Assembly (NCBI GenBank): GCA_025618425.1
Contig: CM046832.1
Coordinates: forward strand, 72,033,196-72,097,195
DNA from: Heliocidaris tuberculata
Lineage: Eukaryota; Echinodermata; Echinoidea; Camarodonta; Echinometridae
DNA: 64,000 bases
Direction: 5' to 3'
In this document: in pieces, positions 48,001 to 55,379 of the stretch
How positions within the stretch are numbered: the stretch's first letter is position 1
Layout of the letters: each line of letters begins with the position of its first letter
Position numbers and translations under genes: made by a program
Notes under the pieces: generated by a model
Told to the model about the DNA's origin: nothing
The model's database searches: none
The model's input: only the letters and a program-made list of their open reading frames with translations

Positions 48001-51000
48001 TTTCTTTTTTGTTTACAATTGACTTGGTAATACATATTTTTTGTTTATATATATGTTCTGTGTCTAACTGAGTCCTTTCCCCTTACAGGTATGACTCTTA
48101 GATGTCAGGTCTGCCGCCGGGGATTGCCGGACTGGGACGTGCACGCGTGTTGTCCACTGCACAGGCGATGCACCCGTCCCGATCCCTGTGCGGTATGCTC
48201 CGTTTGGTCTGAGCCTACTTGGGCTCAGCTAGAGGCTTGGCTAACTTCCCACCCCCCGATCCAGAGGGCTCCTAAAGCCCTGGTCCCTTCCGCGGCCGCC
48301 AGGCCGCCGGATTTAGGGCTTCCCGCCCGGGATCCCCCTGTAGAGGGAGAGCCTTTACCGGCGCTTGCGCCGGAGGGTAGAGGGTCCGGCCCAGCCGACC
48401 CTCCCCTTGAGCTCCTCGCCTCCGGGGGCAGCGAGTCGGAGGAGGAGGAGTGCAGGCCATGGCGCCATGACCGGAGCTCTACCACCCGCTCTCCCCCCGG
48501 TCCTATCCAACTGACCCAGGGGTTAGAGAGCGCCGGGGAGCCGCTCCGAGCGTCCTCGCTCGTGAGAGCCGCCCCCGTCCCGGCCGCTCGCAGCACTGAC
48601 CGCCTGGTCACTCCTGCTGCTAGAGCGGCTCCTAGCCATGGCCCTGTCCGCTCCCCCCCCCCCCCGGCCCGACCGGGCTGCCCGTGGGGTATGAGAGCGG
48701 GGGAGTAGCGGCTGCTACTTCTCAGCCGACTACCTCCCAGGTCTCCAGGGTTTTGAGCACCCGGACCTCTCGTAGGCCGGTAGCTACCACCCTGGGAGCT
48801 CTCCCCGCCCCGCCTAGCCAGGCGGCGCCGGTCGAGGCTCCCGCCTGGGACTGGCAGCTCTACGAGGCTTCCTCCGGACAGCCCCAGGGCTCGCCCCGGG
48901 CGACTCTTAAGAGGAAGAAGAAGTCCAGGAAGCGGGCCGCTTCTGCCCCATCGACTTCTCCCTCGGCAAAGAGGACTAAGAAGACGGGTAAGAAGAAGAA
49001 GAAGGTGGGCAAATCTCAGCCTAGCGAGGCCGAGCTCTTCGCTATGATGAGCCGGTTGGCTGAGAACCGCGGCTGGGCGTTTACAGGCCAGTCGGCTGAC
49101 ATGCCTGCAGCCGCTACTGCCCCCTCCTTACCCGCTACTGCACCGGAAGGGCCGCTCGTCTGCAGGCACAGCCCTTACGGATGAGTTCCCCCTGCTCCAG
49201 GCGGGTACTGCATCCCAGCCTCGGCTCCCCCGCCCTTCCCCGGGCCTGGTGACCCGAGCTCCGGCGGGTTATAGCGTGCCGCCAGCGGAGGTTCCCCTCC
49301 CGCTACCGACGCCTACCCCGCCCATGCCTCTCCTCTCTGAGCTGTATGAGTCTCCTACAGCGACCGAGTCCGAACCCTCTACTTCTGGGTGGGATTCGAT
49401 GTCGGCCTCCTCAGCGGCGCCGTCCCTTGCAGGGACTGAAGCCCCGCCTGGGTTGAGGCATCTCAGTGAGGAGGCGGAGGCCTTACTTCTTCGATACCTC
49501 GAAGAATTCTATACGGTTCGCCCGGACCCGGCAGAACAACAACCCCCGGCGTCCCGGCTGTTCCGAGGGGGAGCCGGGGCTCAGCCCGGTATCCCCCTCA
49601 CGGCAGACTTCAAGGAGGAGTACGGGCGTATCGCCCGAGAGCCGCCCCCTAAGAGGGGCCTCGCCGGCCTGTGTCGGGCTTTTGCTTTTCAGTCCGCGGA
49701 CATGGCCCGCTACCTCGAGCCCGACACCCTCTCCCCGGAGCTCCTAGCTCTCGGGGGTTATGTAGGCAGGGCCAATCCTCTCCGCCGTCGCGCCTTTCTT
49801 GAAGAGGATATGCGGTGGACGCACTTGTCGGTCCTAGCAAGGTCCTCGATGCGTCTAGCGGCTTATGCCGGGGCGTTAACGAACCTGGCTGTACAGGCGG
49901 ATGACCTCCGGGTCTCCCCCGAGGACCGCCAGCTCTTGGACTCGCTCCTCATGTCCATCTCGGAGCATCTATGGAAGCAGTCCACGCGTACCGCACTCTT
50001 CACTACTCGCCGACGCCGGGACCTGGCCCTCGAGGCCCTCGGGTTCCCGGTGAGGCAAAGGACGCAGCTCACGAGTGGGATGCCATTCGAAGGGCCGTTC
50101 CTTTTCTCTGGCCAGTTCGCGCCCCGCATCAAGGAGGCGCTAACCCGTTGCCAGCAGGCGCGAGAGTTAGCAGGTCAGCTGATATCAGTACAGGCTCGAC
50201 CTAACCGTCCCCGGGGATCGCCCCGCCGGCCACAGGCGTCGGCCCCCCAGCGTGTGACGGTGACTATGCCTCCCCCACAGACGACCCGCCGGGCCACAAA
50301 CCGGGGGCGCCGTAACCGCAGGGGTAGAGGCAAGCAGCGGGGGTCTACCCGCCCGGCCGACAAGGGCCGCGGCGGCTTTTGACTCCTTGCCCCGAGCGCT
50401 TCAGGGCCCCCCCTCCGGGGTGGGCGGCCGCCTTCAGGCCTTCCAGCCGGCCTGGGCGGCCATAACGGACGACGCCTTCGTTCTCTCCGTTGTCGGCGGT
50501 GGCTTCTCCGTCGAGTTAGCCACCCCCTGCCCGGAGGCGTCGTCCGTCTTCCATCCCCTCGCATGTCTCCGCTTCTGCGTCGAGCCATGGCGGCCGAGAT
50601 CGCCGCCTTGCTTGCGAAGGGGGCGGTGGAAAGGACCCGCGATCATCCGTGGTTATGCCTCTCCCCCATATTCCTTGTCCCCAAGCGCTCGGGGAAGTTC
50701 CGCTTGATTCTAAATCTCAAGAGAATCAACCGACACATCAATACGGAGCACTTCCGTATGGAGACCCTGGCTTCCATACTCCCGTGCCTCAAGCCAGGCG
50801 ATTGGGCAGTATCTATAGATCTGAAGGATGCCTATCATCACGTCCCCATCGCCCCAGCCTCCAGAGATCTGCTGGGCTTCGCGTTCGGGGGAAACGTGTA
50901 CCGCTTCCGCGCCCTACCCTTCGGCCTGAAGCCCGCACCACGCCTATTCACCAGGCTTGTATCGTGCGTGGCGGCCTTCCTCCGGCTACCTGAACGACTG

Positions 51001-54000
51001 GCTGCTGGTAGCCAGCTCCCAGGTCCTGCTCTCCCGCCAGTTGGCTTTTTTGTTGAGAACAGTGCAAGACCTGGGGTTCCTCGTAAACTGGGAGAAGTCG
51101 GAGCTCGTGCCCACGCAGTGCCCGACCTTCCTGGGTGCGGTGATCGATATCCCACGGCAACTGGCACGACGATTACGGGCGCCGCCCGCCGTCTTCGGCT
51201 AAGGCGGCGGGTGCCAACCAGGACCTGGCTTCAGTTCCTAGGGTTCCTGGCGAGCTTGGTCGATGTGCTGCCGGACTGCCGGCTGCACATGCGCCCGCTA
51301 CAGATCCATCTTCTCAGGCACTACCGCCCGTCACGGGACCCCCTGACGAGGCCTGTGCCGCTACCTCCGGCCGCCCGCCTTCTCCTCTGGCGGTGGGGCC
51401 GCCCGGAGTTTCTGATCAGGGGTAACCCCCTGCAGCCCCCGCAGCCCTCCATCACAGTGACCACCGATGCATCCCACATGGGATGGGGTGGACACTGTCA
51501 GGGCCTGCATGCATATGGGGACTGGTGCCTCTCGGCCACCCTCCCACATATCAATGTGCTGGAGTTTCAGGCTGTTGCCTTGTCACTCCTCCACTTTCTG
51601 CCGCTGATCCGCGGCCGGGCTGTGTTGATACGCACGGACAACATCACCGTTGCAGCATATATCAACAAACGGGGGCACCCATTCCACGCGCCTGAACGCC
51701 CTAGCGGCGGAGCTGTGGAGGTGGTGCCGACGCATGGGGGTCTTCCCCGTTGCGTCGTACATTCCGGGCCGGGACAATCTGATCGCAGACTTCTTGTCCC
51801 GGGGCCGGGTTCTCACCTCGGAGTGGACGCTCCACCCGCAGGTCATGCATCTGCTGGTGCGCCAGCTTCCCCCACTAGATGTGGATCTGTTTGCCTCGGA
51901 GTTGAACGCACGGCTGCCGATGTACTGCACGAGGGTGCAGGACCCGGCAGCCTGGCGGATGGACGCCTTCTCCTTCCCATGGAAGGGATTCAGGGGTTAT
52001 GCGTTTCCGCCATTCGCCCTCATTCCCCGCGTCCTGCGGAAGGTGAGGCAGGACCAAGCAACTCTCCTCCTCATAGCCCCGTGGTGGCCCAAGAGGACGT
52101 GGTTCCTCGAGTTGACGGGCCTACTGGTGGGGAATCCGAGGCTCCTTCCCGCTCGTCCGGACCTGATCTCCCAGCCAGTGTCGGGGACTCTGCACCCCCG
52201 ACTGGCCACGCTCCACCTGACTGCCTGGCCATTGTCAGGGAATCTGGAGCTCAGGCGGGCCTTTCAGAGCGGGCTGCGACCTTCGTCGCTCGCAGCCGAC
52301 GGGAGTCCACCCGGGAATCTTATAATTCCCGTTTGGCTGGATACTTTAGCTGGTGCGAATCACACGGGGTGGATCCCCGTTCTGCACCTCTAAGGGTTGT
52401 CGCAGACTTTCTGATTTCCCTTTTCGATAAGGGCCTGACTGTCTCGACCATCCGTGGCTACCGTTCGGCGATTGCCGTTATCCACGCTGGGTTCGCGGAT
52501 GGGGCCAGTGTCTCTACTGCCCCCTCCCTGACCGGCCTGGTCCGCGCTTTTTTCCTGGAGCGCCCCCCGACTAGGAGATTGCTCCCGTCGTGGAGTCTCC
52601 CTCGGGTGCTGGAGGCCCTTGCCAGGGCGCCTTTTGAGCCCCTCGCTGAGGCCTCGCTTAGAGATGTAACCATTACGCGCCTCATTCCCAACCCGTCCTA
52701 TGTGGCGAAGAACCAGACTGCCAGCTCCCAACCGGTTGAGATTTTTATCCAACCGCTGTCCACCCTCTCGTCGGTGACGGAGGATAAAGTCTGGTGTCCG
52801 GTGCGCGCTCTCAAGTATTATTGGGCGCGCACTAAGGAACGCCGTTCTGGTGACCAGCTTTTCGTGATTACGAAAGAGCCTTTTTCACCGGCTTCGAGAG
52901 ATACTATCTCGAAGTGGATCATTGCCGCCATTCGTGCGACCGGCCCCGATGCCCTCTCGCCTGGCGTGTCGCCCCGTGCACACGATGCCAGGGGGATCAG
53001 CGCATCTTGGGCTCTGTTCAACGGCGTGTCCGTAGAGGAGATTCAGAAGGCAGCTTATTGGCGCTCCCCGAATTCCTTCATCTCCTTTTATCTCCGGGAC
53101 ATCCCCGCCGCAGTACCCTCGTTTTCTCGAGCAGCGCTACTGTCGGCATCTCAGTCCCGCTAATACACCGCTCCTTCACCGCTAGACGCAGCCAAGCCTC
53201 CCGCTGAGTCCGTGTCGGTCTAGCATACTGTAACAGAAAGGTGGTCGGATGTACTGATAGTAGATCATGAGGATCAGGAGTGATCCTCTTATCTACGAGG
53301 TACATACGACCACCTATCTGTGTCCCCCCCTCCTACCCCTCGCCTCGCAGTTGCGACATGTGTGCGTGTCCTGGTTGCGGGTGCTCTCTTGGTGTGTGGT
53401 TTCGGAGGAAGTGTCATGGCGGGTGACGGGTTTCATACGGCAACCCGGGGGACGGAGGCGGTGTATGGTAGGCTATTTGTGAAATAATTTTATGTTCGGT
53501 TATGGGCAATTATAGGATATAATAGCATACTGTAACAGATAGGTGGTCGTATGTACCTCGTAGATAAGAGGATCACTCCTGATCCTCATGTTCCTTTACT
53601 TTATCGAGAAAGTAGATACCTTGAACGTAACTTCCTAGCACGTTGTTCCCCTTAACATTACATATTTTCATCAATATCTTCTTTTGAAGGGTAATCCAAA
53701 CTTTGTAAAAAGCTGACTATTGAAAAAGCAAAAACTTAAAAGAAACAGGAAAGTAAAAGTTTGAAAGAAATCGAACAAAGTTATCGGACAGTTATGATTG
53801 TTTGAAAATGAGATCACTACACATACATGGGAATAATAATAATAATATATTACATTTTTATAGCTCGTTATGTGAATACTTAAATGCGCTTTACGATGTT
53901 ATTCATTATTACTCCTGGTCATCAGATTTCAAGCCCGCACACAAGTGTGCACCATCTCGCCTCCTAATATAAGGGAGTATTCCGACGATTTTGCACCGTT

Positions 54001-54999
54001 CATATGCATGCGTGTAGGGCAATGACAAAAACAGTCAATGGACTTTTCGCAACATTGACGTTCGGAGGGACTCGAACCGCGAACCATGTGATCCACAGTC
54101 CTGTGACGTATCCGCTAGACCAAGACACCTCTACAAATGTTAAATCTTGACCGGCGTCTTTTTTACATTTTTTTCCCCCCACCTTCCGGATAAGTCTTTA
54201 ATGATCATGGTAACGGTGTAGGGACATGAAATCTTTATTATTTTTGTTTGTGATTTATTTTTAGGGGGAGGGTTAAAAGTGAGGAAGTAGCATTTGAATA
54301 ACACTTTGGTACGATCGGTTTTGTTTTGATTTTGATTTTGATTTTGATTTTGATTTTGATTTTGATTTTTTTTTTTTTTTTTTAATTTTTTTTTTTTTTT
54401 TTGGGGGGGTCATTCCGATATGTCCCTATTAGGGATGGTCGGGATAAGATTGGTATATACATGTAGCTGACAGCGTAAAACCTAGCTGAAGCAAGATTTA
54501 TCCTCCTTTGTGATAAATTTGTCTTTCTCTCTCTCTCCCTTCATCTCTGTCAGCACCTGTACGAAACATCAGCACCCCAATAAAGCTTGCATCTTTCATT
54601 ATTTTTTAGCAGCCTCCTTACCTTAAAAAAGCTCGTATTGAATAAGAGAGGAATGGAGGTGATAGAATGTACATACCTGAACGAACGTTTCTTTTTTCCT
54701 TATCGTCAATTCTCTAGGTCGCGTACGATTATATCGGGCACTATGAGACGATTACGAGTGACGCTAACGTGATCATGCACCACGTCGGTCTCAGTAACGA
54801 CGTCTTCCCGTTTCCCGTAAGTAGGTCCAGCTCAGAGGACATTGCTCGTGAGGTGCTCAGTGCACTGGACCCCCTTCTACTCATGCGGCTCTCAGAACTC
54901 TATCATCTAGATTACCAGCTCTTTGGCTACAACGTCAGGAAACTGCAAGAATGGACTGACAAGGACCTTGATGCTACAATGATCAACAAAAACTACTGA
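16852..54999 (+). CDS. Carbohydrate sulfotransferase, HNK-1ST/CHST8-14 type (six-exon gene)
   Basis: The joined product (about 440 residues) is a Golgi type II membrane enzyme that would move sulfate from PAPS to a sugar hydroxyl of a glycosaminoglycan or glycoprotein glycan. Order: cytoplasmic basic N-terminus, membrane anchor (residues about 20-40), Pro/Gly-rich stem, then the Sulfotransfer_2 domain with the 5'-PSB-like loop [12 protein letters not shown], the 3'-PSB loop [26 protein letters not shown], and a C-terminal [12 protein letters not shown]. Exons are 16852-17096 (or 17114), 24159-24244, 40987-41205, 42267-42401, 44012-44350 and 54718-54999, with GT/AG ends in matching phase. Exon 1 requires a one-base frame change near 16973. 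The loop residues differ from the usual PKVACTNWKR, so the acceptor sugar cannot be told. AATAAA at 55915 and 55993 are possible polyadenylation signals. Confidence 0.8.
17115..17889. other. Intron 1 start; AGATCTA-rich stretch
   Basis: 17160-17345 is packed with TAGATC/TCTAGA/AGACTA words, a low-complexity patch. No other feature is seen. Confidence 0.45.
17890..18800. repeat. Degenerate AAGTGCCCCTTTTCC array
   Basis: A word like TGATAAGTGCCCCTTTTCCTT recurs some 20-30 times at 20-40-base spacing, strongly diverged. An AAAAAC run (18582-18600) interrupts it. The strand is pyrimidine-rich throughout. Confidence 0.7.
18801..19404. other. Non-coding, repeat-derived
   Basis: 19024-19048 holds GCTCGCTCGCTTCGCTCGCTCGC and 18848-18872 a diverged copy. 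A C run (19342-19354) lies before the foldback element. No gene. Confidence 0.45.
20460..21060. repeat. ~190-bp tandem array in the foldback loop
   Basis: Three to four units carry TGCCATAGGTTAACACGCAAAAACA (20490, 20680, 20871), then ATTTACATGAAATTTCAA, then CCCCGGGAATATGCATGCTTTTGAC (20640, 20826, 21024). A diverged first unit may begin near 20290. Confidence 0.8.
21061..22139. other. Remainder of foldback loop
   Basis: G tracts at 21543-21559, 21589-21600 and 21971-21989 and a C tract at 21793-21808 lie here; the last is followed by CCTGGATATGCCACT (21829-21843). (GA)n at 21940-21958. No gene is recognised. Confidence 0.45.
22875..23125. repeat. Dispersed GGGGGCACTC repeat, copy 1
   Basis: A G-tract-headed unit starts GGGGGGGCACTCAGTATATAG, then GTGCGGTGGGTA, a poly-T of about 40, CATTCCGTCGTTCCGGCCGTTCTGGCCCG, and GAGTTTCATTCCAGGTGCTT. 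The same order occurs at 31886-32165 on the same strand. Confidence 0.8.
23357..23695. mobile_element. MITE with poly-G/poly-C termini
   Basis: The left end is a G run followed by CATGTTTCATTGAGACATGTA and CATCATCCGCGTA; the right end is TACGCGGATGATACAGG, CTCATTGAGACAT and a C run (23681-23695). Internal words are GCGTTTAGGGTATCAAAAACAG. A diverged relative with the same GTTTAGGGTGTCAAAAAC word is at 57290-57415. Confidence 0.65.
23696..24158. other. Intron 1 end, nothing recognised
   Basis: AT-rich with a short C run (24070-24078). It ends in TACACATGTAATTCAG, the acceptor of exon 2. Confidence 0.45.
24159..24244 (+). CDS. Sulfotransferase exon 2: stem
   Basis: The 86-nt stretch is flanked by TTCAG and GTGAGT. 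Only one frame is open; it begins with two bases completing a Gly or Ser codon from exon 1 and reads [20 protein letters not shown], ending in phase 0, which matches exon 3. Adding this exon gives a continuous stem region. It is too short for ORF scanning and rests on splice sites and phase alone, with no family signature. Confidence 0.55.
24245..25143. other. Intron 2 start, nothing recognised
   Basis: 24513-24526 has the inverse AGTGGCGTAGCT motif; 24306-24325 is G-rich. No gene or clear element. Confidence 0.45.
25144..25510. mobile_element. TTAA-flanked MITE with GC-rich hairpin, copy 1
   Basis: TTAA lies on each side (25140-25143, 25511-25514). The ends are inverted: AGTGTACCAATCACC and GGTGATTGGTACCCTT. 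Inside is a strong hairpin, GCTCGCGCGGAACC with GGTTCCGCGCGAGC (about 25274-25314). Another copy is at 56602-56976. TTAA suggests piggyBac-type mobilisation. Confidence 0.75.
25515..27100. other. Intron 2, nothing recognised
   Basis: G tract at 25932-25945. No domain, RNA gene or clear repeat is seen. Confidence 0.4.
27101..28200. repeat. Two AGTGGCGTA/poly-G repeat ends
   Basis: 27115-27131 reads AGCAGTGGCGTAATGAG and leads into G-rich sequence. 28108-28177 is a T run, G run, then C run followed by GTACGCCAGTGC, the inverse motif. Between them is CTTT/TTCC-rich low complexity (27985-28080). No gene. Confidence 0.45.
28201..29840. other. Intron 2; diverged CAATTTCGTC words and long C/G tracts
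   Basis: 28320-28600 repeats a CAATT(T/C)CGTC word loosely. G tract 28837-28853 and C tract 28940-28967 are the longest homopolymers of their kind here. No gene is supported. Confidence 0.45.
29841..31885. other. Intron 2, nothing recognised
   Basis: G tracts at 30002-30017, 30760-30773 and 31129-31143 and (GA)n at 30741-30760. No gene or clear element. Confidence 0.4.
31886..32165. repeat. Dispersed GGGGGCACTC repeat, copy 2
   Basis: Same order of words as 22875-23125: G run, GCACTCAGAATATAG, GTGCGGTGGGTA, poly-T, TTCCGTCGTTCCGGCCGTTC, GAGTTTCATTCCAGGTGCTT. It has an extra 60 bases before the poly-T. Confidence 0.8.
32166..34507. other. Intron 2, nothing recognised
   Basis: AT-rich with repeated ACATGTA words. 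No domain, RNA gene or element is identified. Confidence 0.4.
34508..34556. repeat. GA microsatellite
   Basis: (GA)n with one AAAG interruption. Confidence 0.95.
34557..36489. other. Intron 2; one short dispersed repeat
   Basis: 35108-35165 (TTCTTCTTCTTCTAGTAATC then CAAAGGGCTATGCAGCCTAT) matches, inverted, 59652-59716. A C tract of about 18 lies at 36161-36178. Nothing else is recognised. Confidence 0.5.
36490..38645. mobile_element. Inverted-repeat element, about 2.15 kb
   Basis: 36500-36720 is the diverged reverse complement of 38415-38645: GAGGAAAGTTCTTTCTGATATTAAC against TATATCAGGGTGGACTTTCCC, and AAATTGGCAACTCCGTGACG against CGTCACAGAGTTGCCAAATT. The interior has CG-alternating spots (37840, 37985, 38085), a G tract (37748-37760) and a tRNA-like segment. 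No transposase frame is visible. Confidence 0.6.
37163..37227 (-). repeat. tRNA-like segment
   Basis: Reading on the - strand, GGGTCTATTGGTAAAGC resembles an A box and CAGGTTCGAACCCC a B box at roughly tRNA spacing. The stems do not pair well enough for a functional tRNA, so a SINE head or relic is more likely. Confidence 0.4.
38646..40986. other. Intron 2 end; one short hairpin
   Basis: G tract 39080-39094, (AAAAC)n 39119-39146, and a hairpin at 39347-39394 (ACATGTACCAGGGAGGT with ACCTCCCTGCATGTACATGT). 40575-40640 has diverged GTCCT..GGATAGTTGTCC words like those at 55385-55760. It ends in GGTCTTACAG, the exon 3 acceptor. Confidence 0.4.
40987..41205 (+). CDS. Sulfotransferase exon 3
   Basis: Flanked by TTACAG and GTATGA, 73 codons, phase 0 on both sides. 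It ends [14 protein letters not shown], the strand just before the 5'-phosphosulfate loop in this family (usually hxVDDxHxLxYCY). The preceding part with [10 protein letters not shown] resembles the family's variable stem region with its conserved Cys. Confidence 0.85.
41206..41984. other. Intron 3; poly-G
   Basis: 41292-41303 has CCGTGGCGTAGC followed by G-rich sequence; a G run of about 20 lies at 41520-41539. No gene. Confidence 0.45.
41985..42211 (-). mobile_element. tRNA-derived SINE
   Basis: On the - strand the head GGAGGTGTGGTGGTATAGTGG (A box) and GGATTCGAATCCC (B box) is followed by a body with CGGGTACC/TACCTGGGCGG and AGTGGCAAA..GTCTTGCC words, as in widespread deuterostome SINEs. 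It lies in intron 3. Confidence 0.75.
42267..42401 (+). CDS. Sulfotransferase exon 4: 5'-PSB loop
   Basis: Flanked by ATGATAG and GTCAGT, 45 codons, phase 0. It opens [16 protein letters not shown], the 5'-phosphosulfate-binding loop of HNK-1ST-type sulfotransferases (usual PKVACTNWKR): Pro to Arg, Cys to Ser and Asn to Thr here. It ends LNRYTK, as in the family's YTKFxFVRxP join with the next exon. Confidence 0.85.
42402..44011. other. Intron 4; microsatellites
   Basis: (TG)n at 42863-42912, (TTG)n/(TG)n at 43603-43648, C run at 43883-43893 followed by GGATATGCCACTGT (43959-43972). No gene. Confidence 0.6.
44012..44350 (+). CDS. Sulfotransferase exon 5: 3'-PSB and core
   Basis: Flanked by ACACTAG and GTGATT, 113 codons, phase 0. 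It contains [19 protein letters not shown], the 3'-phosphate-binding loop with the conserved Arg and Ser, then FEEFSRYLI and [13 protein letters not shown], the family's H-W-x-P/T..C-x-P-C signature. The acidic segment [15 protein letters not shown] is an insert compared with vertebrate members as far as can be judged by eye. Confidence 0.92.
44351..44650. other. Intron 5 start
   Basis: ATTT/ATTC-rich low complexity (44352-44418), then unassigned sequence. Confidence 0.5.
44651..45045. repeat. AT microsatellite with 60-bp higher-order unit
   Basis: (TA)n is broken five times by AAATGGATATACAGTATATAC or its AATATATAC variant, giving a period of about 60. Long Y/I readings here are artefacts. 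Confidence 0.95.
45240..46505 (-). mobile_element. Decayed LINE ORF2
   Basis: Pieces on the - strand, in the expected order: endonuclease end ([22 protein letters not shown], 46502-46299), an [10 protein letters not shown] segment (46105-45854), [15 protein letters not shown] near 45870-45830, [14 protein letters not shown] near 45770, and [29 protein letters not shown] (45499-45260). Stops and frameshifts separate the pieces and no FADD motif survives. A Jockey/CR1-like element is most likely. Confidence 0.75.
46697..46856. mobile_element. Short palindromic MITE
   Basis: Ends GGGCCCCGTTGCATAAAACTT and AAGTTTTATGCAACAGGGCCC are inverse; TTACCATTAATGGTAAC and GTTACCGTTAATGGTAA sit just inside. 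No coding capacity. Confidence 0.75.
46857..47178. other. Intron 5, nothing recognised
   Basis: A-rich sequence before the left end of the DIRS-like element. Confidence 0.4.
47190..47342 (+). repeat. DIRS left inverted terminal repeat
   Basis: It starts GTACATCCGACCACCTATCTG and ends GCCATGACACTTCCTCC, and is the reverse complement of 53404-53556 with about one mismatch in the outer part. The element extends outward to about 47179 (ATCTACTATCA), as shown by the internal complementary region. Confidence 0.9.
47343..48090. other. DIRS 5' untranslated region
   Basis: No domain is seen. Overlapping short frames here are GC-content artefacts. Confidence 0.5.
48091..50382 (+). pseudogene. DIRS gag-like ORF1, frameshifted
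   Basis: The start has a Cys/His-rich module, [17 protein letters not shown] then C-x2-C and W residues, within the first 45 residues, as in DIRS ORF1 proteins. Reading moves frame at a run of 13 C (48653-48665), goes on to 49184 with a Lys-rich basic stretch ([18 protein letters not shown]), changes frame again near 49150 and stays open to 50382, ending in an RG-rich tail ([11 protein letters not shown]). This would be the structural, nucleic-acid-binding protein. Two frameshifts disable it unless the C run is a sequencing error. Confidence 0.8.
50387..52240 (+). pseudogene. DIRS reverse transcriptase-RNase H, frameshifted
   Basis: Pieces in order: an N-terminal [19 protein letters not shown] (50387-50560), RT with [19 protein letters not shown], motif [12 protein letters not shown] and [13 protein letters not shown] (50563-50990), then in another frame [11 protein letters not shown] (51000), where family members have YLDDWL, so one catalytic Asp is Asn. 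RNase H follows ([34 protein letters not shown]; about 51450-51670), then a frame change and [36 protein letters not shown]-like sequence (51880-52090) resembles the N6-adenine methyltransferase-like stretch of DIRS elements. At least four frame changes make it inactive. Confidence 0.85.
52240..53163 (+). pseudogene. DIRS tyrosine recombinase, catalytic Arg region missing
   Basis: The N-terminal SAM-like core is clear ([38 protein letters not shown]). The catalytic domain keeps [13 protein letters not shown] (His and second Arg) and the [12 protein letters not shown] segment with the nucleophilic Tyr. Between SLRDVT and [12 protein letters not shown], near 52668, about 35-40 residues normally present are missing in frame, including the box A Arg (usual RxSE[LI]). 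Without it strand cleavage is not expected. The stop is at 53161. Confidence 0.85.
53222..53320 (+). repeat. DIRS internal complementary region
   Basis: 53222-53265 is the reverse complement of the left end of the element (from 47179) with one mismatch, and 53266-53320 is the reverse complement of the right end (to 53590). Its midpoint marks where both ends meet, as expected for the template that joins the ends in the circular DNA intermediate of DIRS1-type elements. Confidence 0.9.
53404..53556 (-). repeat. DIRS right inverted terminal repeat
   Basis: Reverse complement of 47190-47342. The end extension that follows (CTCGTAGATAAGAGG to CCTCATG, 53557-53590) is unique to this side and is represented in the internal complementary region. 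Confidence 0.9.
53591..54717. other. Intron 5 end: SINE and microsatellite
   Basis: Apart from the SINE at 53850-54135 it holds (TTTTGA)n at 54322-54366 with T runs to 54400 and (CT)n near 54525. It ends CAATTCTCTAG, the acceptor of exon 6. Confidence 0.5.
53850..54135 (-). mobile_element. tRNA-derived SINE
   Basis: On the - strand the head GAGGTGTCTTGGTCTAGCGG (A box) and CGGTTCGAGTCCC (B box) is followed by a body that ends with AAAGCGCATTTAAG and ATAAAAATGTAATA near 53850. The anticodon-loop position reads GTG, but folding is imperfect. Confidence 0.7.
54718..54999 (+). CDS. Sulfotransferase exon 6: C-terminus
   Basis: After TCTCTAG it reads [20 protein letters not shown], the family's C-x-P-C..YDFIGKYET join, and ends [13 protein letters not shown] plus 23 residues before TGA at 54997. 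Phase 0. The Tyr/Leu-rich end matches the usual LYxxYxxDFELFGY of CHST8-14 relatives. Confidence 0.92.
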   Translation, partial: VAYDYIGHYETITSDANVIMHHVGLSNDVFPFPVSRSSSEDIAREVLSALDPLLLMRLSELYHLDYQLFGYNVRKLQEWTDKDLDATMINKNY

Positions 55000-55379
55000 A
55001 TTAGTTGTACGTCTAACGCAGCATGACCGGCACTATTAAGGACATCCTGCATGACTTGAAGATGAGCCAATTAACGTGTCATTTTATCGCCTGCGTCTAT
55101 CATGTCGTGTATCTTGTGAACTGAATTTATACGCAAGGACCTTGATTTTCATGATCAGGTTGACCATTTTGTAAATGAGGGTAAGATTTTATCAAAGGTT
55201 TTCTCTGGTACACGTTGTCAAATCAGTTAGGAAGACATGAAGGTCTTAGCCAAGCATTAATTCACAAAACTGATCTCTTCAGAATTTGTTAGCAGCAGAG
55301 GAAGTAATAGAGTTCTCTTTTGTTCCACGTTAGCAACCTAAAATCTATAAAGAAATAAGGTTTCTCACACGATTATTTG
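55000..55379. other. Probable sulfotransferase 3' UTR
   Basis: No element is recognised. The first AATAAA is only at 55915. Confidence 0.4.

Larger units (their letters stand above)
47179..53590 (+). mobile_element. DIRS-like tyrosine-recombinase retrotransposon
   Basis: About 6.4 kb, GC-rich against an AT-rich host. It has inverted terminal repeats of 153 bp (47190-47342, 53404-53556), non-identical end extensions, and an internal complementary region (53222-53320), the three structural marks of DIRS1-type elements. Genes in order are gag-like, RT-RNase H with a methyltransferase-like stretch, and tyrosine recombinase. Such elements replicate through a circular intermediate and integrate by recombinase without target duplication, and none is seen at the junctions. 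Frameshifts and a deletion in the recombinase make the copy inactive. It sits in intron 5 of the sulfotransferase, same strand. Confidence 0.92.

Noticed and set aside
50175..52752. Long antisense frames within the DIRS element
   Set aside because: GC-rich shadows of the RT and recombinase coding on the + strand; no domain of their own.
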